A stretch of 64,000 nt of DNA from an uncultured Paracoccaceae bacterium (GTDB lineage Bacteria; Pseudomonadota; Alphaproteobacteria; Rhodobacterales; Rhodobacteraceae), in assembly GCA_947498415.1 (NCBI GenBank), contig CANMKB010000003.1:372001-436000 (forward strand). Reading direction: 5' to 3'. The notes beneath the pieces were generated by a model that searched no databases, was not told the DNA's origin, and saw nothing but the letters and a program-made list of their open reading frames with translations. Positions 57,452 through 64,000 of this stretch are shown piece after piece (position 1 is the first letter of the stretch; each line of letters opens with the position of its first letter). The translations under genes were made by a program, and so were the position numbers.

Positions 57452-58927
57452 TTAGTTCGCGAACCCCGTTAGGCGAGGGATCGTCATTGAAATGGCTGGA
57501 ACGTAGGTGATTAGGAAAATCACCGCGATCTCGATGGCCAAAAACGGCAAGATGGCTTTGGCAATGGTTTCGACCTTCTCTTTCGAAACCGCTGCCGCAA
57601 CAAACAACACAAGCCCCATTGGTGGCGTTGCAAGTCCTACTGTTAGGTTTACGCTCATGATGATGGCGAAGTGGATCGAGTCCACACCCAGATCTACAAA
57701 GATCGGGCCAAGGATCGGTCCAAGGATGATGATCGCTGGGCCTGCATCCAAGAACATACCCACGACAAACAGTAGAAGGTTGATCAAGAACAGTAGGATG
57801 TAGGGATTCTCGCTCAGGCTTAGGATGAAATCTGCAAGAATTTCAGGCGCGTGCGATAGGCTGACCACGGTTTTAAACGCCATGGCCGCACCGACCAGCA
57901 ATAGAACCACCGAAGAGGTCAGGCCCGCCCGGATTAACACATTGGGCAGGTCTGAAAATTTCATTGTGCGCAGGATGCCAAAGGCGACGATCAGTGCATA
58001 GGCAACGGCAACCGCTGCGGCCTCTGTTGGGGTAAAGACCCCAGCAAGGATACCACCCAGAATAAGAATAGGGGTTTGCAAAGGAACGACGGCGCGTTTG
58101 CAGACCATTCGGAAATCATGGCTGACCAAGCGACGCAGACCCAAGGCTAAACCGTGTGCCACCAGAACGCCGCCACCAAAGGCAAGCCATTTGGCGGTGC
58201 CCGTGGCCTCGGCCCCGAGTGGGATAAATTGCGCCAGCAACAGACCCAGGTTCAAGCGCACCAGCGCAAATGAAAACCAGTATTCCAGCGGGCCAAGGTT
58301 GATGCCTGTCAGCACCACGCGTTTTGCCGGCGGCAGGTCGTATTTGTCTGCCAAGGCGCGTACCATGAACATCAGGCCAAGCCCAACAAGCACCCCGGGC
58401 ACAATCCCTGCAAGGAACAGAGCGGCCACGCTTTCACCCATGACATAAGCATAGATGATCATGATGCCTGACGGCGGAATGATGGGGCCAATCACAGAAC
58501 TTGCCGCGGTGATCGCAGCGGCAAAGCGGCGGGTGTAGCCTTCTTTTTCCATGGCAGGGATCAGCATAGACCCAAGTGCAGAAGTGTCAGCGACCGCAGA
58601 CCCGGACAGGCCTGCAAACAAGATAGAGGACAGGATGTTCACCTGTGCCAAGCCACCACGCAAATGGCCCATCAGGGCTTGCGAGAATTCGACCAGACGC
58701 ACGGTGATGCCGCCTTTGTTCATCAACTCACCGGCCAGCATAAAGAACGGAATGGCCATCAGTGGAAAACTGTCCATACCGTTGTAAAGGTTGCGATACA
58801 GCAGGGTGATGTCTTTTTCCTGCCCGCTCATCCACAGCAAAAGCCCTGGAGCCGCCAACAGGCCAAAGAACACTGGCAGACCAATGGTGAGGAAAATCAA
58901 GAAAACCGGAAGGAACCAAATCAGCAT
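57452..58927 (-). CDS. TRAP transporter large permease (DctM type), enlarged
   Basis: A 491-residue integral membrane protein, the sodium-coupled channel subunit of the TRAP transporter. Family motifs are FFMLAGELMNKGGITVRLVE, GLSGSAVADTSALGSMLIP, GPIIPPSGIMIIYAYVMG and GVFTPTEAAAVAVAYAL. It is about 60 residues longer than common DctM proteins (around 430), and the excess lies near residues 205-275, where two additional hydrophobic stretches (WFSFALVRLNLGLLLAQFI and LAFGGGVLVAHGLALGL) suggest an extra helical hairpin. It overlaps dctQ by one base and is 28 bp before dctP. Confidence 0.9.
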   Translation of the reverse strand: MLIWFLPVFLIFLTIGLPVFFGLLAAPGLLLWMSGQEKDITLLYRNLYNGMDSFPLMAIPFFMLAGELMNKGGITVRLVEFSQALMGHLRGGLAQVNILSSILFAGLSGSAVADTSALGSMLIPAMEKEGYTRRFAAAITAASSVIGPIIPPSGIMIIYAYVMGESVAALFLAGIVPGVLVGLGLMFMVRALADKYDLPPAKRVVLTGINLGPLEYWFSFALVRLNLGLLLAQFIPLGAEATGTAKWLAFGGGVLVAHGLALGLRRLVSHDFRMVCKRAVVPLQTPILILGGILAGVFTPTEAAAVAVAYALIVAFGILRTMKFSDLPNVLIRAGLTSSVVLLLVGAAMAFKTVVSLSHAPEILADFILSLSENPYILLFLINLLLFVVGMFLDAGPAIIILGPILGPIFVDLGVDSIHFAIIMSVNLTVGLATPPMGLVLFVAAAVSKEKVETIAKAILPFLAIEIAVIFLITYVPAISMTIPRLTGFAN

Positions 58928-59520
58928 TATTCCGCACCTCCAAGTTCAATGTCATCGTCGATCGGGGGCAGGCGGTCGCGACCGCCCATTAGGCCAATCA
59001 GAGACCGCAAGATCAGTTCTACATTCACCGAAATCAAAAGAATGATGCCCACAAACAGCGACATCATCATCCAGCTGCGCGGGATGCGGTACCATTCATC
59101 AAAGCCAAAGGATGTAGGGATATACAGCGCTGCCGTCGCAAAACGGCCGCCAAATCCCGTGACCTCTTTGTAGCCAATCTGCACGGATACCAGCAGGACC
59201 ACGATAGAAATGGTCAGGAGGAACAGAGCCAAGAGGTCGCCAACCCGTTTGGGCAGCATGTCTGGCACAGTTTCAATGGCAACAAAGCCACCGCGACGGA
59301 ACGCTGTGGGGGCCATAAGTCCCATCATCCACATCATACCAAAGCGTGCCGCTTCGTCAGGCCAAGGAAGGGCATTGTTCAGCACATAGCGAAAGAACAC
59401 CTGAATCAGAATTGCGGCCACCATAAAGGCCACCGCAACAACGCCTATGCCACGGCCCAATTTGAGAACCGCAGCATTCACCATACTTAAAGGCGTCACC
59501 AACGCCACCAATCCGCCCAT
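58927..59520 (-). CDS. TRAP transporter small permease (DctQ type)
   Basis: A 197-residue membrane protein with four hydrophobic helices (about residues 20-45, 55-72, 93-115, 145-170), as in DctQ. The motif PWPDEAARFGMMWMMGLMAPTAFRRG is the family region around helix 2, split here for brevity as PWPDEAARF and MMGLMAPTAFR. It overlaps dctM by one base (TAATG). The preceding flavin reductase gene is 48 bp upstream, with an AGGGGAGG ribosome site in between and no terminator. Confidence 0.88.
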   Translation of the reverse strand: MGGLVALVTPLSMVNAAVLKLGRGIGVVAVAFMVAAILIQVFFRYVLNNALPWPDEAARFGMMWMMGLMAPTAFRRGGFVAIETVPDMLPKRVGDLLALFLLTISIVVLLVSVQIGYKEVTGFGGRFATAALYIPTSFGFDEWYRIPRSWMMMSLFVGIILLISVNVELILRSLIGLMGGRDRLPPIDDDIELGGAE

Positions 59521-59568
59521 GCGGATCCTCCCCTATGTAAACCCGTCCCCTCCGGCCGGGCGTCGCGC

Positions 59569-60084
59569 TTATTGGTGCGCGAATTGGCCGAACTTGCCGG
59601 CAAAAAAGGCCAGCGCGTCTCCATCGCGCATTTCGGCCCTTAAAACGTCTCCCAATACGATGACGTGATCGCCACCATCAAACGCCGCTGCGCGTTTGCA
59701 TTCAAACCGCGCCAAACAATTGGCGATCAAAGGCACGCCGTGTTCGTTGACGGTATGCTCTAAATCCTTCAGCGCAAATGCATCTTTTGCAAAGCCAGAA
59801 CACAGGTCGGCCTGATCGGACGATAACACGTGAATTGCATAATGCTCTGCTTTCTCGAAATACGGAAAACGGCGCGATGATTTTCCCGGAGCCCACAACA
59901 CCATTGCCGGATCAAGCGACACCGAAGAAAAGCTGTTGGCGGTGATGCCAACCGGGCCATCTTCAGAGGCGGCTGTGACAATGGTCACGCCCGTGGCAAA
60001 CCGGCCAAAGGCATCGCGCAGCAAGCGCGAATTTTCGGCATCGGGTTGAAAGGCGATTGGCATTTGTGGGCTATGGGCATTCAT
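59569..60084 (-). CDS. Flavin reductase (NAD(P)H:FMN), SmoA-like
   Basis: A 171-residue flavin-reductase domain protein. Characteristic segments are LRDAFGRFATGVTIVTA, GITANSFSSVSLDPAMVLW and GDHVIVLGDVL. It supplies reduced FMN to two-component monooxygenases. It is directly adjacent to the aldo-keto reductase (no gap) and lies two genes after an SsuD-like monooxygenase, so its partner is almost certainly that enzyme. In the sulfo-SMO pathway the equivalent gene is smoA. NADH versus NADPH preference cannot be told. Confidence 0.88.
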   Translation of the reverse strand: MNAHSPQMPIAFQPDAENSRLLRDAFGRFATGVTIVTAASEDGPVGITANSFSSVSLDPAMVLWAPGKSSRRFPYFEKAEHYAIHVLSSDQADLCSGFAKDAFALKDLEHTVNEHGVPLIANCLARFECKRAAAFDGGDHVIVLGDVLRAEMRDGDALAFFAGKFGQFAHQ

Positions 60085-60975
60085 TTAAGGCACCTCGTTT
60101 CCAAGAGCAGCTTCATACAAACGGTACCAGCTTTCACGGTCCAGCTTGACCTTCAGCGCATCTGAGATCTTTGAGATGCGATCAAGGTTGTTGGTGCCCA
60201 TGACTGGCAGGATTTTTGCAGGATGGGCGAGCAGGAAAGCCACAGCCACAGCCGCACGGTCTACGCCGAATTCAGCGGCCAGCTCATCCATTACGTCCTG
60301 CGATTTACCAGACCCGGTCATCAGGCTACCCCCACCCAGTGGGGACCAAGCCATAACGGCGTGGTCTTGGCGTTGATGGAACGCAAGATCGCCATTGGTG
60401 AACGGGTTGATTTCGCCCATCGAAATTTCGATCTGGTTTGTCACCAACTGGGTTTTCATGCCCGACTGCAGCAGCTCCCAATCCCATGGACGGAAGTTAG
60501 ACACGCCAACTGCACGCACTTTGCCAGAGGCCACCATAGCATCCAGAGCGGCACCGGTTTCGTGATGATCCATCATCGGGTCAGGGCGGTGGATGAGCAA
60601 AAGGTCAATGTGCTCAATCCCCATGTCTTTTAGCGAATAGTCGACAGATTTTTCGATATGAGCCCGTGAAGTATCGTAATATTTGCACTTCGCATCTGCA
60701 TAGCGGCCCATGGGTGCAACGATGTCACATTTGGTGACGATCTCCATCTGATTGCGCAAAGCTGGGTTGGCTTTCAGCGCACCACCCAGAACGGCCTCAG
60801 CGACATAACCGCCATAGATGTCGGCCTGGTCGAATGTGGTGATCCCCTGTTCCAGACAGGTCTGGATTTTCCGTTCTACGGTTTGCGGGGAAGTGTCTTG
60901 ATCATCCGCAATACGCCACATGCCATATACAATGCGGCTCATATCCAAAGCGGGTGAAAGGGTGATGCGATCCAT
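60085..60975 (-). CDS. Aldo-keto reductase, SmoB/YdhF-like
   Basis: A 296-residue NAD(P)H-dependent reductase of TIM-barrel fold. The catalytic tetrad is complete: Asp49 and Tyr54 (FDQADIYGGY), Lys82 (VTKCD) and His129 (LIHRPDP); VSNFRPWDW and SPLGGGSL follow the family pattern. It overlaps the monooxygenase gene by one base (TAATG). The aldehyde released by C-S cleavage of a primary sulfonate is its obvious substrate; in the sulfo-SMO pathway SmoB reduces 6-oxo-glucose to glucose. Substrate identity is inferred from gene context. Confidence 0.88.
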   Translation of the reverse strand: MDRITLSPALDMSRIVYGMWRIADDQDTSPQTVERKIQTCLEQGITTFDQADIYGGYVAEAVLGGALKANPALRNQMEIVTKCDIVAPMGRYADAKCKYYDTSRAHIEKSVDYSLKDMGIEHIDLLLIHRPDPMMDHHETGAALDAMVASGKVRAVGVSNFRPWDWELLQSGMKTQLVTNQIEISMGEINPFTNGDLAFHQRQDHAVMAWSPLGGGSLMTGSGKSQDVMDELAAEFGVDRAAVAVAFLLAHPAKILPVMGTNNLDRISKISDALKVKLDRESWYRLYEAALGNEVP

Positions 60976-62132
60976 TAGCGACGCTCTCCATTGCCAAGCG
61001 GTGTGGCAGGTGTTTCAGAAGGCACGCGCCCATATTCATGCGGCAGCGAGCAGGTTTTCAGGTTTGGCAGCACGCGGGCGCCAAAATGCTGGGCCTCTTC
61101 GATATGAGGGTAGCCCGAGAAGATAAAGGCACGGATCCCCATCTTTTGATAGGCTTCGATCTTGCTCATGACTTGGTCGGTCGAGCCAACCAGCGCCGCA
61201 CCACAGCCAGACCGGGCACGGCCGACACCTGTCCAGAGGTTTGGTTCGATGTAGCCGTATTTATCGGCCAGCTCGCGGTTTTTGGCTTGGTGGCTGACGC
61301 CCAAAGAGGTGGAATCCAACGCACGTTCCCGGATCATACGGCCATAGTCATCATCCAGCTTGGAGGTGATGAATTCTGCGTATTCCTGCGCTTCTTTTTC
61401 GGTGTCGCGCACAATCATATGCACACGCAGACCATAATCCAGCGTGCGGTCATATTTCTCGGCCACGGCGTGAACCGCTTGCATGCGGCCCTTAAGCTCT
61501 TCGATCTTTTCAGGCCACATCAGATAAACATCACAATGTTCGCCGCACAGTTCCAATGCCGCAGGGGAATAGCCCCCAAAGTACAAAAGCGGGCCGCCGT
61601 TTTGTTGATACGGCTTGACCGGATCTGTGGTCAGACCTTTGAAGTTGTACACTTCGCCTTCGTGATTGATTTCGTCCTGCGTCCAGGCCTGTTTCAGAAT
61701 TTGCACCACTTCCCGAGACCGCTGATAGCGGAAGTTGCTTTCCTCTTTCTGGCCCGGGAAGTCAGAGCTGATGATGTTGATCGTCAGGCGGCCCTGCAAC
61801 ATGTGATCCAGCGTGGCCACAGTACGGGCCAGCATGATCGGCTGCATTTCTCCACAGCGGACCGCGGCCAGCAGGTTGATTTTGTCAGTGATGGGCGCAC
61901 AGCCCGCGACAAAAGACAGCGTGTCTTGGCCAACCTGATAAGACGACGGGCACAGAATATTGCGAAAGCCTTGTTCTTCGGCCACCTTAACAATGTTGCT
62001 GCAGTGCTCCCAAGAGCTGCGCAGATCGCCATCTGGCACGCCTAGAAACTGGTAATCATCCGAACACAGCGCCGAAAACCAAGACACTTCTGCCGCCTGT
62101 AGGTCAGGGGAGGTAATTGGCACAACGGTCAT
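60975..62132 (-). CDS. FMNH2-dependent sulfonate monooxygenase (SsuD/SmoC-like)
   Basis: A 385-residue flavin-dependent luciferase-like monooxygenase. It resembles E. coli SsuD closely: LLYFGGYSPAALELCGEHCD, the pair Arg236/His238 (GLRVHMIVR; SsuD Arg226/His228), PNLWTGVGRARSG with Arg307 at SsuD Arg297, and SGYPHIEEA with Tyr341/His343 (SsuD Tyr331/His333). SsuD Cys54 has no counterpart (LCPSSYQVG). It should cleave the C-S bond of a sulfonate to give aldehyde plus sulfite. The first gene of the operon; AAAGGA precedes its ATG. In order and partner genes it matches SmoC, the sulfoquinovose monooxygenase; alkanesulfonates are the alternative. Confidence 0.88.
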   Translation of the reverse strand: MTVVPITSPDLQAAEVSWFSALCSDDYQFLGVPDGDLRSSWEHCSNIVKVAEEQGFRNILCPSSYQVGQDTLSFVAGCAPITDKINLLAAVRCGEMQPIMLARTVATLDHMLQGRLTINIISSDFPGQKEESNFRYQRSREVVQILKQAWTQDEINHEGEVYNFKGLTTDPVKPYQQNGGPLLYFGGYSPAALELCGEHCDVYLMWPEKIEELKGRMQAVHAVAEKYDRTLDYGLRVHMIVRDTEKEAQEYAEFITSKLDDDYGRMIRERALDSTSLGVSHQAKNRELADKYGYIEPNLWTGVGRARSGCGAALVGSTDQVMSKIEAYQKMGIRAFIFSGYPHIEEAQHFGARVLPNLKTCSLPHEYGRVPSETPATPLGNGERR

Positions 62133-62166
62133 CTTAAATCCTTTGGCTTGCCTTCACTTGAGACTT

Positions 62167-62206
62167 AGTTAAACATCCGATCAAACATGCATCAATGGTG
62201 TATCAA
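62167..62206 (-). promoter_or_regulatory. Promoter and phased operator repeats of the sulfonate operon
   Basis: Toward the monooxygenase gene: TTGATG (complement of 62190-62195), 17 bp, TTAACT (complement of 62167-62172). The pentamer TTGAT (ATCAA on the plus strand) occurs three times, at 62180-62184, 62191-62195 and 62202-62206, at exact 11-bp spacing, so all face the same side of the helix. The middle copy overlaps the -35. It is a good candidate for binding by the divergent GntR/UTRA regulator. Confidence 0.5.
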
Positions 62207-62239
62207 TTTTTTCACCGGATGCGGAAAGGATGGATCAAT

Positions 62240-62944
62240 TTGTCAAATCAAAAGCGCAGCGCATTGCCGGTTTATGTGCAAATTGCAGAGTTGATCATCC
62301 GCGACATCAGTTCGGGGCGCTTGACCAATGGCGATCGCTTGCCGCCAGAACGGGACATGGCTGCGCAGTTTAACACCTCTGTCGGGACATTGCGCAAATC
62401 GCTTTCAGAGCTCACAAACAAAGGGCTTTTGGAGCGTATTCAAGGCTCTGGCAATTACATTCGCACCGGCAATGTACGTGACTCTGTCTATGGCATGTTC
62501 CGTCTGGAACTGCCCCAAGGGGGTGGTTTACCTCGGGCTGATATCCTGTCTGTTGAGACGGTGGATAAGCCTGCTGAATTGCCGAAATTTGGCTATGCCA
62601 ATCGCGGGGCACGCATTCGTCGCCTGCGCTATTTGAATGATACAATCATCGCGGTCGAGGAAATCTGGCTCGACGAATCGGCGGGCCGGGTACGCCCCGA
62701 GGCGCTGTCAGATTCGCTGTATCACTATTATCAAAAGCAGCTTGGCTTTTGGATCACCCGCGCGGAAGACCGTGTGAGCATCGGCGTTGTGCCCCAATGG
62801 GCCCCCGAAAGCTTTACGAAACCTGCGGGCAGCACTGTTGGATATGTGGAACGTTTGAGTTGGGCCGATCAAGAGGCCCCAATTGAATTTTCCCAAACCT
62901 GGTTTGACACGGATCAGGCGCTGTATGTGCAGCGTCTGAAATAA
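62240..62944 (+). CDS. GntR-family regulator with UTRA (HutC-type) effector domain
   Basis: A regulator of about 234 residues. The N-terminal winged helix (residues about 5-72: PVYVQIAELIIRDISSGRLT, LPPERDMAAQFNTSVGTLRK) is GntR-type; residues about 90-230 are a UTRA ligand domain (VEEIWLDES, GYVERLSWADQE). The start may be the TTG at 62240, which follows AAAGGATGG at a good distance, or the ATG at 62219, which has no clear site. It is divergent from the sulfonate operon, whose promoter holds phased repeats, so it probably represses it until a ligand such as the imported sulfonate appears. It also heads a plus-strand unit with the Gfo/Idh/MocA gene. Confidence 0.88.
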   Translation: MSNQKRSALPVYVQIAELIIRDISSGRLTNGDRLPPERDMAAQFNTSVGTLRKSLSELTNKGLLERIQGSGNYIRTGNVRDSVYGMFRLELPQGGGLPRADILSVETVDKPAELPKFGYANRGARIRRLRYLNDTIIAVEEIWLDESAGRVRPEALSDSLYHYYQKQLGFWITRAEDRVSIGVVPQWAPESFTKPAGSTVGYVERLSWADQEAPIEFSQTWFDTDQALYVQRLK

Positions 62945-62955
62945 GGGAGCTATCT

Positions 62956-64000
62956 ATGACCCGTGACATCAGATACGGCATCATCGGCTGCGGCATGATG
63001 GGCCAAGAACACATGCGCAATATCGCCCTGTTGGACGGTGCGCATGTGGGCGCAATCTTTGAGCCAGACGCCGCGATGGCGGCCGAGGCGCAAAAGATCG
63101 ACCCAAACGCGGTGCTGTGCGCCACTCTGGAAGACTTGCTGGGTCGGGATGATCTGGATTGCTTATTGGTGGTCAGCCCAAATCACATGCATGTGCCTCT
63201 GCTCGAGGTGATTGCGGCGCGTAACCCATTGCCTTTGTTGATGGAAAAGCCGCTGTTCACCAATCCGGCTGATGAGGCCAAGCTGATGGCCTTCAAAGAA
63301 AGCTATCCGGCCCCGATTTGGGTTGCGATGGAATACCGCTATATGCCGCCCATTCAGACATTTGTGGACGAAGTGCAAAAAGCAACCGGTGGCGTGAAAA
63401 TGCTAACCATCCGCGAACACCGTTTTCCGTTTTTGGAAAAGGTCGGCAACTGGAACCGGTTTAACGAAAATTCAGGTGGCACATTGGTCGAGAAATGCTG
63501 CCATTTCTTTGATCTGATGCGGTTGATCATCGGGGCAGACCCGGTGCGTATCATGGCCAGCGCGGGCCAAGAGGTGAACCATCTTGAGGAAACGTACGAC
63601 GGCAAAGCCTCTGATATCTGGGACACGGCCTATGTGATCGTTGATTTTGCAAACGGCGCACGTGGGATGTTGGAACTGTCGATGTACGCCGAAGGCAGCC
63701 GTTTTCAGGAAGAAATCAGCGCTGTTGGCCCTGAAGGTAAGATCGAGGCGCTGGTGCCGGGGCCGGGGCGGTTTTGGCCAGAGCATCTGGGCGCACCACC
63801 TGTGTCTCAGGTGATTGTCAGCCCACGTAGCCCGAAAGGGCCAAAGATGATCGAGATCCCTGTGGATCCCACCATTTTGGATGCAGGTGATCACAATGGA
63901 TCGACCTTTTATCAGCACCAGAAATTCCTAGAAGTCGTGCGCGGCGCTGGGGAGGTGGAAGTGTCTTTGATGGATGGTTTCAAAGCTGTGAAGATAGGAA
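62956..64000 (+). CDS. Gfo/Idh/MocA-family NAD(P)-dependent protein (3' end outside window)
   Basis: The frame is open from the ATG at 62956 (preceded by AAGGGAGC) to the window end, giving 348 visible codons. The Rossmann motif is GIIGCGMMG (Gly11, Gly13, Gly16), then the family motif LMEKPL with Glu97-Lys98-Pro99, then the C-terminal domain with GGTLVEKCCHFFDLMR (His183). It starts 11 bp after the GntR gene. Most members oxidise sugars or inositols; some are NAD+-dependent glycosidases (GH4-like chemistry in GH109 and, as I recall, GH188 sulfoquinovosidases). In this setting the latter is attractive, but the sequence alone does not decide between dehydrogenase and glycosidase. Confidence 0.87.
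   Translation, partial: MTRDIRYGIIGCGMMGQEHMRNIALLDGAHVGAIFEPDAAMAAEAQKIDPNAVLCATLEDLLGRDDLDCLLVVSPNHMHVPLLEVIAARNPLPLLMEKPLFTNPADEAKLMAFKESYPAPIWVAMEYRYMPPIQTFVDEVQKATGGVKMLTIREHRFPFLEKVGNWNRFNENSGGTLVEKCCHFFDLMRLIIGADPVRIMASAGQEVNHLEETYDGKASDIWDTAYVIVDFANGARGMLELSMYAEGSRFQEEISAVGPEGKIEALVPGPGRFWPEHLGAPPVSQVIVSPRSPKGPKMIEIPVDPTILDAGDHNGSTFYQHQKFLEVVRGAGEVEVSLMDGFKAVKIG

Noticed and set aside
61038..62045. A 335-codon plus-strand open frame
   Set aside because: It is antisense to the sulfonate monooxygenase gene, which has all catalytic motifs. The composition of the product is that of a shadow frame, and no ribosome site precedes it.
62195..62239. Upstream starts for the GntR regulator
   Set aside because: The ATG at 62195 lies inside the phased operator repeats and the added residues do not resemble the family; ATG 62219 lacks a ribosome site, although it is not fully excluded.

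Overview
The window reads as a chromosomal segment of a marine alphaproteobacterium of the Rhodobacterales (Roseobacter group). Supporting signs are the 14-gene nuo operon with its characteristic embedded small genes (DUF5337 and DUF5333 types, lipoproteins, a NuoE with a long C-terminal extension), a Hint-domain protein, several TRAP, SSS and M20 genes, and protein sequences of roseobacter type throughout. Genus and species cannot be fixed from the sequence alone. I see no rRNA, tRNA, CRISPR array, insertion sequence or prophage.

Layout. 1-5440: end of argE, an M20 amidohydrolase, kdtA/moaA (minus), a small lipoprotein and an AlkD-like gene. 5438-8616: the tightly overlapping glmU-glmS-alkD operon, divergent from gph. 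9.5-14.8 kb: a DegT aminotransferase, a membrane-anchored AraC regulator divergent from an exported esterase, and an MFS exporter divergent from a MerR regulator. 15.0-22.2 kb: leucine/isovalerate degradation operon (ivd, mccB, mccA, GST, HMG-CoA lyase, methylglutaconyl-CoA hydratase) behind a palindromic operator. 22.5-39.4 kb: complete nuoA-N operon for respiratory complex I with six non-canonical genes inside it, closed by a strong terminator, then birA-coaX-rnj. 42.8-49.8 kb (minus): DEAD-box helicase, two related glycosyltransferases, prfC and a Hint protein. 49.9-56.3 kb: SDR, AlkC, sodium:solute symporter, an orphan ABC ATPase, and a di-haem peroxidase overlapping head-to-head with a Sel1 protein.

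56.4-64.0 kb is the most interesting stretch. A minus-strand operon encodes an SsuD-like sulfonate monooxygenase, an aldo-keto reductase, a flavin reductase and a complete TRAP transporter. It is divergent from a GntR/UTRA regulator and a Gfo/Idh/MocA-family protein that runs off the window. The set and order flavin reductase, aldo-keto reductase, monooxygenase, regulator match the smoABCD part of the sulfoquinovose monooxygenase (sulfo-SMO) pathway described in Agrobacterium, but here a TRAP importer stands in for the ABC importer, and the Gfo/Idh/MocA gene takes the place where a glycosidase would be expected. The chemistry is coherent: import a sulfonate, cleave C-S to aldehyde plus sulfite with reduced flavin, and reduce the aldehyde. 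The sulfoquinovose assignment remains inference.

Other recurrent signals are perfect inverted repeats in divergent or upstream regions (AraC, MerR, ivd, SSS), and a dispersed intergenic element (core GAGTATTTTTRGAAAGATGA) present three times, always next to hairpins.
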